Below the pieces are notes generated by a model that had not been told where the DNA came from, did no database searches, and saw nothing but the letters and a program-made list of their open reading frames with translations. A stretch of DNA of 64,000 nt, from contig NZ_FOUR01000004.1 of the NCBI RefSeq assembly GCF_900114925.1, positions 124,001 to 188,000 on the forward strand, read 5' to 3'. Below, piece after piece: positions 45,012 through 52,902 of this stretch. Source of the stretch: Marinobacter pelagius. Lineage in GTDB: Bacteria > Pseudomonadota > Gammaproteobacteria > Pseudomonadales > Oleiphilaceae. Within the stretch, counting starts at the first letter, position 1. Each line of letters opens with the position of its first letter. Both the position numbers and the translations under genes were made by a program.

Positions 45012-47498
45012 TCACTCGAGCCGGCGCAACAACAGCATGGGCGAGACGCTCAGCACCGGCCTCAGCTGCCAGCGCCCGAACAGGGACAGCACGATAGCAC
45101 TTATCAGCGGGATCGGAATGATGACCTGCCAGTGCCAGCTGAAGCTGCCCTCGAACATACGGAACTGCAGAGCGTAAACCGCGGCTTCCGCGGCAACCAC
45201 ACCCAGCAGACCGGCAAAGCCACCCAACACCGCAAACTCCAGCATGGTGCTGCGCACCAGCAGCGACTGGCGCCCACCCAGGGTGCGGAGCAACGCCCCT
45301 TCCCGCTGACGGTCCCGGAGTGTGGCACTGACCACGGCCGCCATCACCACCAGTGCAGCGGCCAGGATCAGGGCCAGAATCGCCTCGATGGCCCGGGTCA
45401 CCTGCTGCACGATTTCCTGTATCCGGCTGATGATGTGATCGATCTCCAGAACCGATACGGTCGGGAACTGGCGCGAAAAGTCGTTAAGCGCCGTATTCTT
45501 CTCCGGTGGGAGATAGAAGCTGGTAATCCAGGTGGCGGGCAAACCTTCCAGGCCCCCGCCCGGCGGGAAGGCCATGTAAAAGTTCGGTTTCATGCTGTCC
45601 CACTGGACAGTACGGATACTGGTTACCGTTTCGGTCACCTTCTCCGACCCGATGGTAAAGGTCAGCTCGTCGCCCAGTTGCAGGCCCAGCCTTCCGGCCA
45701 GTTCCGCTTCCACCGAAACGCCGTCCTGGTCGCCATCGGCAAACCACTGCCCTTCGACGATCTCGTTGTCTTCCGGCAGCGAATCCATCCAGGTCAGGTT
45801 CAGCTCCCGGTTCAGGGCACCAATGCGCTCATCTTTGCTGACCGCTTCCTTCACCGGTTGACCGTTCAACTCGGTGAGCCGGCCCCGGACCATGGGATAG
45901 AGTTCTTCCAGAGGCTGTCCCTGTCCCTCCCAGAAACCGGCCACCTCATCGACCGTATCCGGTGCGATGTTGATCAGGAAATGATTGGGTGCGTCGTCCG
46001 GTAACTGTGCCTGCCAGTCATCCAGCAAGGAGGTGCGGACCAGTACCAGGGTGGCCGCGAGCATGAGGGTCATGGCGAAGACGGCAATTTGGGAAAGACT
46101 GGCGTTACGGTGCCGGTACAGACCCACCAGTGCAAGACGCCAGGCATTGCCGCCACCGCGGACGCGGCGCAATACGGTCACCATTCCCCATCCGAGCAGC
46201 CCGAGGGCCGCCAGCAGCAACACCAGACCACCGAGGAGTGATACCACCAGTGCCAGTTCACCGGCATAGAGCCAGACCAGCCCGAAGATGGCGACAATGG
46301 CCACCAGCATATCCGGCCAGGCCTCGCGGCCACTCTCACCGGGCTGACTGCGCAGTACCCGCATGGCCGGCACGTTCCGAAGCCGGCGAATGGGCGGATA
46401 GGCAAACGCAAACAGGGATACCAGTGCAGTGAGCAGCGCGGGGGCCAGTGCGGCCGGGTCCAGGGAGATATCCACCGGGCGCTCCAGTACATCACTGAGC
46501 ATGGACGCCAGCAGCCAGAATAACGGGAGGGCCACCAGCAGGCCGCCGACAATGCCGGTCACGCCCCACAGCAGCAGCCGTCGCAGGTACAGCCGACCGA
46601 TGCCGGCACCATTGAGCCCCAGGGTCTTCAGCAGTGCCACCGTGTCCCGCTGGGACAACGCATATTGCCGGCTGGCCACGGCCACCGCGACGGCGGCCAG
46701 TAATACCGCCAGGCTGCCACCGAGCAGCAGGAAGCGTTCGGCTCGCTGGAGTGACCGGGAGAAGGTCTCTCCATCCCGCACACCTTCCCATTCATGGCTG
46801 GGCTCCAGCTGCGGCTGCAGCCACTCGTAATAGCCTTCCAGGGCGGCTTCCTCACCGGCGAACAGATAGACGAATTCCACCCGGCTGCCTTCCTGCACGA
46901 CACCCGTGGATGGCACGTCGTCCTTATGCATCATTACCCTCGGGGCCAGGGCGGACAGCCGGAAGCCGCCGTCCGGCTCCCGGATCAGCAGGCCGGAGAC
47001 CGTGAGCTCCAGGTTGCCCACTTCCAGGGAGTCGCCGATTTCAAGTTCCAGAAGCCTCAGCAAGCGCGGGTTAATCCAGACCTCACCCGGCCCGGGACCG
47101 GATGACACGAGTTGGCGGGGACTGTCCGGTCCCTCCTGGACTTCTATTTCACCCCGGAGCGGATATTCATTGCTGACGGCTTTGACGGACACCAGCTGGA
47201 ATCCCTCACCACCGAACACCATGGTGGAGAACTCCACCATCTGACCGGTTTCAAGGCCCCGGGCATCGGCCTCCTGCAACCAGGAATCCGGAATCGGACG
47301 CCCGTTTTCGGCTTCCAGCTGACGGTCGGCGGCAAGGAAGGAACTGGCGGACGTGACCAGTGTGCGCTGGAGCTGGCTGGCGAACAGCGCAATGGTTGCC
47401 ACCGTGGCAACGGCAATCACCAGAGCCGCCAGCACCACCCGCACATCCCGTTCGCGCCAGTCGCGGCGCACGGACATGAGTTTCTGTTCAGCAGCCAT
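45012..47498 (-). CDS. ybbP: ABC transporter permease, FtsX/MacB type (YbbP)
   Basis: This 828-residue membrane protein has the double FtsX domain layout with an N-terminal signal-anchor (VVLAALVIAVATVATIALFA), large periplasmic parts, and membrane helix clusters near residues 255-430 and 700-815. It matches E. coli YbbP in length. Its start overlaps the stop of the ATPase gene by one base. With YbbA and TesA it forms a conserved cluster linked to lipid or lysophospholipid handling; its substrate is not established. Confidence 0.9.
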   Translation of the reverse strand: MAAEQKLMSVRRDWRERDVRVVLAALVIAVATVATIALFASQLQRTLVTSASSFLAADRQLEAENGRPIPDSWLQEADARGLETGQMVEFSTMVFGGEGFQLVSVKAVSNEYPLRGEIEVQEGPDSPRQLVSSGPGPGEVWINPRLLRLLELEIGDSLEVGNLELTVSGLLIREPDGGFRLSALAPRVMMHKDDVPSTGVVQEGSRVEFVYLFAGEEAALEGYYEWLQPQLEPSHEWEGVRDGETFSRSLQRAERFLLLGGSLAVLLAAVAVAVASRQYALSQRDTVALLKTLGLNGAGIGRLYLRRLLLWGVTGIVGGLLVALPLFWLLASMLSDVLERPVDISLDPAALAPALLTALVSLFAFAYPPIRRLRNVPAMRVLRSQPGESGREAWPDMLVAIVAIFGLVWLYAGELALVVSLLGGLVLLLAALGLLGWGMVTVLRRVRGGGNAWRLALVGLYRHRNASLSQIAVFAMTLMLAATLVLVRTSLLDDWQAQLPDDAPNHFLINIAPDTVDEVAGFWEGQGQPLEELYPMVRGRLTELNGQPVKEAVSKDERIGALNRELNLTWMDSLPEDNEIVEGQWFADGDQDGVSVEAELAGRLGLQLGDELTFTIGSEKVTETVTSIRTVQWDSMKPNFYMAFPPGGGLEGLPATWITSFYLPPEKNTALNDFSRQFPTVSVLEIDHIISRIQEIVQQVTRAIEAILALILAAALVVMAAVVSATLRDRQREGALLRTLGGRQSLLVRSTMLEFAVLGGFAGLLGVVAAEAAVYALQFRMFEGSFSWHWQVIIPIPLISAIVLSLFGRWQLRPVLSVSPMLLLRRLE

Positions 47499-48232
47499 CA
47501 GGATACCGGCTCCCCGAGCTCGTTGGGCTCGGTCAGTTGTCCTGCTTCAATATGGAACTGGCGCGCGCACCTGGCCGCCAGGTGCTCATCGTGGGTGACC
47601 ATCACCAGGGTGGTGCCCTGCTCCCGGTTGAGTGCCATCAGCAGGTCCGAGACCGCCTGGCCGGTGCGGTTATCCAGGTTGCCGGTCGGTTCGTCCGCAA
47701 ACAGCACCACGGGCTCGGAGGCAAAGGCCCGGGCGATCGCCACCCGCTGTTGCTCACCGCCGGACAACTGCCGCGGCGTGTGGGTCAGGCGCTCACCAAG
47801 GCCGACCCGCTCGAGCAGTTCCCGGGCTCGTTTCTCGGGATCCCCGATCCCCGCCAGCTCAAGCGGCAGCATGACGTTTTCCAGGGCAGTCAGCGCCGGC
47901 AGCAGTTGGAACGACTGGAATACAAAGCCGACCCGGCTGGCCCGAAGTTGCGCCCGCTCATCTTCGCTCAACTGGCTGATGGTGGCGCCGTCGAGTTCCA
48001 CCGAACCCTCGGTTGGCGTGTCCAACCCCGCGAGCAGGCCCAGCAGGGTGGTCTTTCCGGAGCCGGACCGACCGACGATGGCTACTGATTCTCCACGATT
48101 GATTTCCAGGTTGACCCCCTGCAAGATCGTCAACGTATCGTTTTCCAGGCGCACGCGATGAGTGAGGTCTTTCGCTCGCAACATCGGCGGCTGGCTTTCA
48201 GGTGTCGGTTTGGTCATCTGATTCACGGGCAC
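47498..48232 (-). CDS. ybbA: ABC transporter ATP-binding protein (YbbA)
   Basis: This 244-residue LolD/MacB-type ATPase has Walker A GRSGSGKT, signature LSGGEQQRVAIARA and Walker B VVLFADEPTGNLD. It is coupled to the YbbP gene and divergent from tesA across only 48 bp, where both promoters must lie. Confidence 0.92.
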   Translation of the reverse strand: MPVNQMTKPTPESQPPMLRAKDLTHRVRLENDTLTILQGVNLEINRGESVAIVGRSGSGKTTLLGLLAGLDTPTEGSVELDGATISQLSEDERAQLRASRVGFVFQSFQLLPALTALENVMLPLELAGIGDPEKRARELLERVGLGERLTHTPRQLSGGEQQRVAIARAFASEPVVLFADEPTGNLDNRTGQAVSDLLMALNREQGTTLVMVTHDEHLAARCARQFHIEAGQLTEPNELGEPVS

Positions 48233-48280
48233 TCCCGGCTCAATGGTTTAAAACGTTTTATCAAGGTAAACGAATTGTCT

Positions 48281-48937
48281 ATGGATACGCTATTGATGCA
48301 CGCCAGATCAATCCTTCTGGTGCTGTTCACCGCCCTGGCCGCTCCGGCACTGGCCAGCCAGAACACCATCCTGATCATGGGTGACAGCCTGAGTGCTGCC
48401 TATGGCGTGCCCTCCGAAACCGCCTGGGTCCAGCTGCTGCGCCAGCGCCTGGAGCAGAATGGTCTGAGCCACTGGCAGGTGGTCAACGCCAGTATCAGTG
48501 GCGAAACCACCGATGGCGGCGCACGACGACTGCCCGAGCTGATCGAGAAACACGGCCCCGAAGTCGTGGTCATCGAACTGGGTGGCAATGACGGGCTAAG
48601 GGGCTTTCCGCCGAACGTGATCGAGTCCAACCTCGCGTCCATGATCGAAAACACCCAGCAGTCCGGCGCGAAAGCACTGCTGGTGGGTATGCAGATGCCA
48701 CCCAACTACGGGCCCCGTTACACACAGATGTTTGCGGAGCTGTATCCGACTCTCTCGGACCGCTACAACACCGAACTGGTTCCCTTCTTTCTGGATGGCA
48801 TCTACAACCATGAGAATATGATGCAGGAGGACGGCATTCACCCGACCGAACAGGCCCAACCGAAACTCCTGGACAAGGTCTGGCCGGTACTCGAACCCAT
48901 GCTGGAAGAAGCGCGTACAGCCGCTACCGGCTCATGA
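48281..48937 (+). CDS. tesA: Periplasmic esterase/thioesterase TesA
   Basis: This 218-residue SGNH hydrolase has a signal peptide cleaved after PALA, then GDSLSAAYGV (block I Ser), SGETTDGG (block II), GGNDGLRG (block III) and DGIHPT (block V Asp-His). TesA cleaves acyl-CoA, lysophospholipids and esters in the periplasm. The ATG at 48281 has only a distant AAGG; an in-frame ATG lies at 48296. Its 3' end overlaps the convergent hydrolase gene by six bases. Confidence 0.92.
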   Translation: MDTLLMHARSILLVLFTALAAPALASQNTILIMGDSLSAAYGVPSETAWVQLLRQRLEQNGLSHWQVVNASISGETTDGGARRLPELIEKHGPEVVVIELGGNDGLRGFPPNVIESNLASMIENTQQSGAKALLVGMQMPPNYGPRYTQMFAELYPTLSDRYNTELVPFFLDGIYNHENMMQEDGIHPTEQAQPKLLDKVWPVLEPMLEEARTAATGS

Positions 48938-49897
48938 CAGGTGACTGAGGAATCCCAGGGCACGGCGTTCCGACCAATAGAATCCGTCCCGGGCGTGCTC
49001 GACAAAGCCGACATGCCCACCCCACCGGGGTGCTTCAAGGCGCACATGGTCGCCCAACAGCTTTCGCGTCTCCGGAAAGCATTTTGCGGACAGGAACGGG
49101 TCATCCGTGGCATTGATCATCAGCGCAGGTACCCGGATGTCCCGAAGACGCGGCAGGGCCGAACACTGGGCCCAGTAATCCTCGGCATTCCGGAACCCAT
49201 GCAGGGGCGCGGTATAGCGGTCATCGAATTCCCTGAACGTCCGGATCGACTCAAATCCATTGGTATCAATAAGATCCGGGAATCTTCTCGATTTCTCCTG
49301 CATTTTTACGTGCAGGTCCTTCAAAAACCTCTGCATGTAGATCCGGCGACTGGGAAGTGCAAGCACCTCCGCGCTGCCGGCCAGGTCGCAGGGCACCGAA
49401 TAGGTCACGGCACCACAGATCCGGCTGTCCACCATCTCCCCCTGCTGCCCCAGGTACAATAGCGTCAGGTTTCCGCCCATACTGAAGCCCGACAGGAACA
49501 GGGATTTGTAGTCGCCGGAAAGGGCGTGATTGACCACGTGGGTCAGATCCTCGGTGGCGCCACTGTGGTAGAAACGGGGCTGAAGGTTCATCACCCCGCC
49601 ACAGGATCGATAGTTCCAGGCCAGCACGTCCCATCCTTCGGCCAGCAGGGCACGGGCCAGGCCAAGCACGTAGGGTCTGCGGCTGTGGCCTTCCAGGCCA
49701 TGGGAGATGACCGCCAGACGATCGCTACCCTGGCGGTACCAGTCCAGCTGCAGCTCGTCTTCATCCAGAGTGGGCAGTACTTCCCGGGTCGGCTCCTGCA
49801 TCGGCACGGACCGGAACAGGGTTGACCACACCGATTGCACGTGGCCATTCCTCAGCCACACCGGCGGCCTGTACCGTAACGTCTTGCTTCCGTACAA
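48932..49897 (-). CDS. yheT: YheT family alpha/beta hydrolase
   Basis: This 321-residue hydrolase has the YheT pattern: RPPVWLRNGHVQSVW, SHGLEGHSRRPYVLGLA, WNYRSCGG and the nucleophile elbow SGFSMGGNL. His near the C-terminus (PRWGGHVGFVEH) completes the triad. The physiological ester is not known. Confidence 0.92.
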   Translation of the reverse strand: MYGSKTLRYRPPVWLRNGHVQSVWSTLFRSVPMQEPTREVLPTLDEDELQLDWYRQGSDRLAVISHGLEGHSRRPYVLGLARALLAEGWDVLAWNYRSCGGVMNLQPRFYHSGATEDLTHVVNHALSGDYKSLFLSGFSMGGNLTLLYLGQQGEMVDSRICGAVTYSVPCDLAGSAEVLALPSRRIYMQRFLKDLHVKMQEKSRRFPDLIDTNGFESIRTFREFDDRYTAPLHGFRNAEDYWAQCSALPRLRDIRVPALMINATDDPFLSAKCFPETRKLLGDHVRLEAPRWGGHVGFVEHARDGFYWSERRALGFLSHLS

Positions 49898-49921
49898 TTT
49901 TTAACCTTTCATTTCAGGGGG

Positions 49922-49950
49922 TTGACGACTCAAATCAAAGCGCTTAATAT
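49922..49950 (+). promoter_or_regulatory. Promoter of tRNA-Asn
   Basis: TTGACG (49922-49927) and TAATAT (49945-49950) are separated by exactly 17 bp. A GCGCGCC stretch follows the -10, the kind of GC-rich discriminator that makes stable-RNA promoters respond to ppGpp. Confidence 0.85.
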
Positions 49951-49970
49951 GCGCGCCACTTCGACATTGT

Positions 49971-50046
49971 TCCCCGATAGCTCAGTTGGTAGAGCAACGG
50001 ACTGTTAATCCGTTTGTCGCTGGTTCGAGCCCAGCTCGGGGAGCCA
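49971..50046 (+). tRNA. tRNA-Asn (GTT)
   Basis: The cloverleaf folds fully: acceptor TCCCCGA (49971-49977) with TCGGGGA (50036-50042), D-arm AGCTCAGTTGGTAGAGC, anticodon GTT at 50004-50006 in CTGTTAA, T-arm GGTTCGAGCC, discriminator G and encoded CCA (50044-50046). Confidence 0.98.
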
Positions 50047-50055
50047 CTTATTCCG

Positions 50056-50088
50056 AAAGGCCGCTAATTTCCGATCAGCGGCCTTTTT
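50056..50088 (+). terminator. Terminator of tRNA-Asn
   Basis: AAAGGCCGCT (50056-50065) pairs with AGCGGCCTTT (50077-50086) and continues into Ts, ten bases after the tRNA. Confidence 0.88.
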
Positions 50089-50098
50089 CATTTCTATC

Positions 50099-51388
50099 CT
50101 AGAATACTTTCTCACGCTGCATGAACTCCGCCAGCACGCGGAACAGGGTGAAGCCATCCTCCGCCCCGATCAGCTCGCGAATCGAGTGCATGCCGAACTG
50201 GGGCACCCCGATATCCAGCGTGGTCACCCCCAGGTTGCCGGCAGTCAGCGGCCCGATGGTGCTGCCACAGCCCATGTCGCTGCGCACCACGAAGGTCTGG
50301 TGCGGCAGGCCCAGCTCATCGCTGATGTGGCGGTACAGTGCCGCGGACCGGCTGTTGGTGGCATAGCGCTGGTTGTGGTTGACCTTGATCACCGGCCCCT
50401 GGTTCAGGACCGGCCCATGATTCTCGTCGTGTCTGTCCAGGTAGTTCGGATGCACCCCGTGGGCGTTGTCCGCGGAGATCATCATGGAATGGGCAATAGC
50501 CCGGGCCTTGCCGGCGCCGCACCAGCGATCCAGGACCGCGGTCAGGAATGGCCCCTGCGCACCCTCGGCGGACATGCTGCCCACTTCCTCGTGATCGTTG
50601 CAGACCAGCAGCGCGGCCTCGTCACCGGAAGTGTGGATCAGGGACTGCAGGCCGATGTAGCAGCTCAGCAGATTGTCCATCCGGGCGGAGGCGACAAAGT
50701 CATTGCGCAGCCCGACGAATTCCGCCTGCTGGGCATCGTAAAAGCTCAGCTCGTAACCCAGGATCTTGCGGGCCTTGATACCGCTTTCCGCAGCCACTTG
50801 CTGGCTCAGCAAATCCGCAAAACTGGTGGTGTCGTCCTCCGGCACCTGCATGAGCACCGGCGGTAAATCGGTCTGGGCGTTGATCGACCGGTTGCTGTTG
50901 GCTTCCCGGTCGAGGTGGATCGCCAGGCTCGGGATAAACGCGACCGGCTTGCGGAAATCCACCAGAACATCCTGCACCTCACCGGCTTCGTCCAGCAGGG
51001 TGACGCGACCGGCCAGGGACAGGTCCCGGTCAAACCACGGGTTCAGCAACACGCCCCCGTAGACTTCCACACCAAGCTGGAAGTAGCCCTTGCGGCGCAG
51101 CTCCGGGTTAGGCTTGACCTTAAGGCACGGGCTGTCCGTGTGGGCACCAACCATGCGGATACCGCTGGTTGAGACATCCTTGTTGCCGGTTCGGAAGGCC
51201 ACGATAGAGGAGCCGTTGCGAATGACGTAATATCCGCGGTTACGATCCAGTGACCAGTCATCGCGCTCGTCCAGCTGCTGGAATCCGGCTGCATCAAGCC
51301 GGCTTTTCATGGTCGACACCGCATGCCAGGGAGTCGGTGAGCTGTTCAGAAATTCAATCAAATCTTTGTTAAATTCAACGTGTTCCAT
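50099..51388 (-). CDS. apeB: M18 family aminopeptidase
   Basis: This 429-residue zinc aminopeptidase removes N-terminal, often acidic, residues. Metal and catalytic motifs are VGAHTDSPCLKVKP, CNDHEEVGSMSAEGAQGP, ISADNAHGVHPNY and DMGCGSTIGPLTAG. The length and the TPWHAV start fit ApeB. It lies just after the tRNA terminator, on the opposite strand. Confidence 0.95.
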   Translation of the reverse strand: MEHVEFNKDLIEFLNSSPTPWHAVSTMKSRLDAAGFQQLDERDDWSLDRNRGYYVIRNGSSIVAFRTGNKDVSTSGIRMVGAHTDSPCLKVKPNPELRRKGYFQLGVEVYGGVLLNPWFDRDLSLAGRVTLLDEAGEVQDVLVDFRKPVAFIPSLAIHLDREANSNRSINAQTDLPPVLMQVPEDDTTSFADLLSQQVAAESGIKARKILGYELSFYDAQQAEFVGLRNDFVASARMDNLLSCYIGLQSLIHTSGDEAALLVCNDHEEVGSMSAEGAQGPFLTAVLDRWCGAGKARAIAHSMMISADNAHGVHPNYLDRHDENHGPVLNQGPVIKVNHNQRYATNSRSAALYRHISDELGLPHQTFVVRSDMGCGSTIGPLTAGNLGVTTLDIGVPQFGMHSIRELIGAEDGFTLFRVLAEFMQREKVF

Positions 51389-51504
51389 GATGTCCCTGAT
51401 TGATTGATAATTGCGTTGTAACAGTATGGCATGAAGCGATAACAGCTCCTACAGGCCATAGTGACATTCCTTATATCCACCCATGCGGCGGAGCGGAGAC
51501 GACC

Positions 51505-51990
51505 TTGTCCCTACCCAGATTTCTCGATATCGAATACTGCCAGACCGACGATGTCCTGTTCCCCACGGCGATAGCCTGGTCCCTCGGTGACGGGCAGATG
51601 AAGGCCGTGGTCATTGCCCCGGATGAGAGCTGGCTACCTGACGACGGCGACCCGGGTGATACTGATATCCGCTACCTGATGGAACAGGGCGTTCCACTCA
51701 TCGAACTGGTCCGGGAGCTGCACGAAGACCTGCCCGACCAGACCGTGTACGTCGACAGCCTGGATCCGGACGAGATCCTGGTGGACCTGATCTTCAGTGC
51801 CGTCGGCCACGAGGCGCCTTTCGAGATTGCGCCGATCGGCGATCTGATCACTGGCCTGGATATTGAAAGCCTGGAGGATCGTCGCCATCAGCTGATGATC
51901 GAGGAGGGGCTGGAGCCGCAGTTGCCGGAGAATGGAGTGTATGCGTTGCTGCTGCTGGCGCGGGAAGAGGGCTACCTGGACGAAGACTGA
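51505..51990 (+). CDS. Hypothetical protein with a DxE start resembling exonuclease folds
   Basis: This 161-residue acidic protein starts LPRFLDIEYCQTDDVLFPTA, like the first strand of RNase T/DEDD exonucleases (LDxE followed by P-x-x-x-A/G), and later has VYVDSLDPDEILVDLIF. The remaining catalytic motifs are not clear, so the exonuclease idea is weak. I chose the TTG at 51505 because GGAG lies six bases upstream; the frame also stays open from 51400. It is followed by three palindromic repeats. Confidence 0.55.
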   Translation: MSLPRFLDIEYCQTDDVLFPTAIAWSLGDGQMKAVVIAPDESWLPDDGDPGDTDIRYLMEQGVPLIELVRELHEDLPDQTVYVDSLDPDEILVDLIFSAVGHEAPFEIAPIGDLITGLDIESLEDRRHQLMIEEGLEPQLPENGVYALLLLAREEGYLDED

Positions 51991-52016
51991 GGCCCGGGAG
52001 ATATCGTCGTGAAGAT

Positions 52017-52046
52017 GGGGTCAGATGAAAGCGTTCATCTGACCCT
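52017..52046. repeat. 30-bp palindromic repeat, TCAGATGAA subtype
   Basis: It starts GGGGTCAGATGAAAG and ends with an almost perfect complement (final base T instead of C). It is 26 bp past the stop of the hypothetical gene. Confidence 0.85.
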
Positions 52047-52079
52047 GGAGTTTGAAGTCGGGGTCTGTCGTGTGAAAGT

Positions 52080-52109
52080 GAGGTCAGATGAAGGCGTTCA
52101 TCTGACCCC
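52080..52109. repeat. 30-bp palindromic repeat, TCAGATGAA subtype, second copy
   Basis: It starts GAGGTCAGATGAAGG and ends TTCATCTGACCCC; 33 bp after the first copy. Confidence 0.85.
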
Positions 52110-52121
52110 GGGGTCGAAGTC

Positions 52122-52151
52122 GGGGTCTGAAGAAAGCCTTCTTCTGACCCC
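52122..52151. repeat. 30-bp palindromic repeat, TCTGAAGAA subtype
   Basis: It starts GGGGTCTGAAGAA and ends TTCTTCTGACCCC, then CTTTC. It lies 12 bp after the previous copy and matches the subtype at 36849-36878. Together the three copies fill much of the 279-bp gap at 51991-52269, which holds no gene. Confidence 0.85.
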
Positions 52152-52269
52152 TTTCTAGACCAACCCTCTCCCCAGTGGGCACAGGGAACTGTGACACGGG
52201 TCGACGTAACAAACCGTTACACAAGGCAGAATCGGGCCAACCGCTCACCCGTCAGGAAGCCCGATAACA

Positions 52270-52887
52270 ATGACAAAGGTTGTACCCACTGCCCTTCGAT
52301 CCGCCCTGGCACCGTTTTTCTTCTGCGCCCTTCTGGCCTCGCCACAGGCACTCGCCCAGGAAACCACCCCAAGGGCCGACAAGCACTACATCGGCCTGCT
52401 GGCCACGGCCATTAATCACCGCACCATCGGACCCGCCGCCGAGCGCGCCTGGGGCAGCGCCGCTACCCTGGTGGTGGGTGGGCACATCACCGACCTGTTC
52501 CATGCGGAGTTGCGAGCCGGGGGCGGCTACAAGGATGCCGAGGTCCCGGACAGCGACTTCACCCTGGCGGTGGATTATTTCGCCAGCTGGTATATCGGGA
52601 TGCACTACCCCCTCGGCGAGTACGCCAATATCTATGGCCAGTTCGGATTTTCCTACATTCACGGCGAGGCCACCCTGGAAAACCCAGAGGCCGACCGCAA
52701 CGTTTTCTATCGCAGCTTTGGCGAGGAGTTCCCGGACAGCGGCTTCAGCACCAGCTGGCTGGCCGGCTTGGATATCGAGGTGATGGACGACACCTTCCTG
52801 GTGTTCGAGGGTGGAAAGCTGTTCGAAGACACCGGCAGTGAAGTGAACAGCTTCCAGTTCTCGGGCGGCCTGAGATACGAGTTCTAG
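52270..52887 (+). CDS. Outer-membrane beta-barrel protein
   Basis: This 205-residue protein has a signal peptide (APFFFCALLASPQALA, cleaved after ALA) and alternating amphipathic strands. It ends in an aromatic residue (SGGLRYEF), the signal for barrel assembly. The size fits a small eight-strand OmpA/OmpX-like porin fold. The function is unknown; no partner gene is adjacent. Confidence 0.82.
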   Translation: MTKVVPTALRSALAPFFFCALLASPQALAQETTPRADKHYIGLLATAINHRTIGPAAERAWGSAATLVVGGHITDLFHAELRAGGGYKDAEVPDSDFTLAVDYFASWYIGMHYPLGEYANIYGQFGFSYIHGEATLENPEADRNVFYRSFGEEFPDSGFSTSWLAGLDIEVMDDTFLVFEGGKLFEDTGSEVNSFQFSGGLRYEF

Positions 52888-52902
52888 TTCCCGGGCCGTT
52901 TC

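Noticed and set aside
52017..52151. A small CRISPR array
   Set aside because: The repeats are themselves palindromes of two subtypes, spacing is 33 and 12 bp, there are only three copies, and no cas genes are present.
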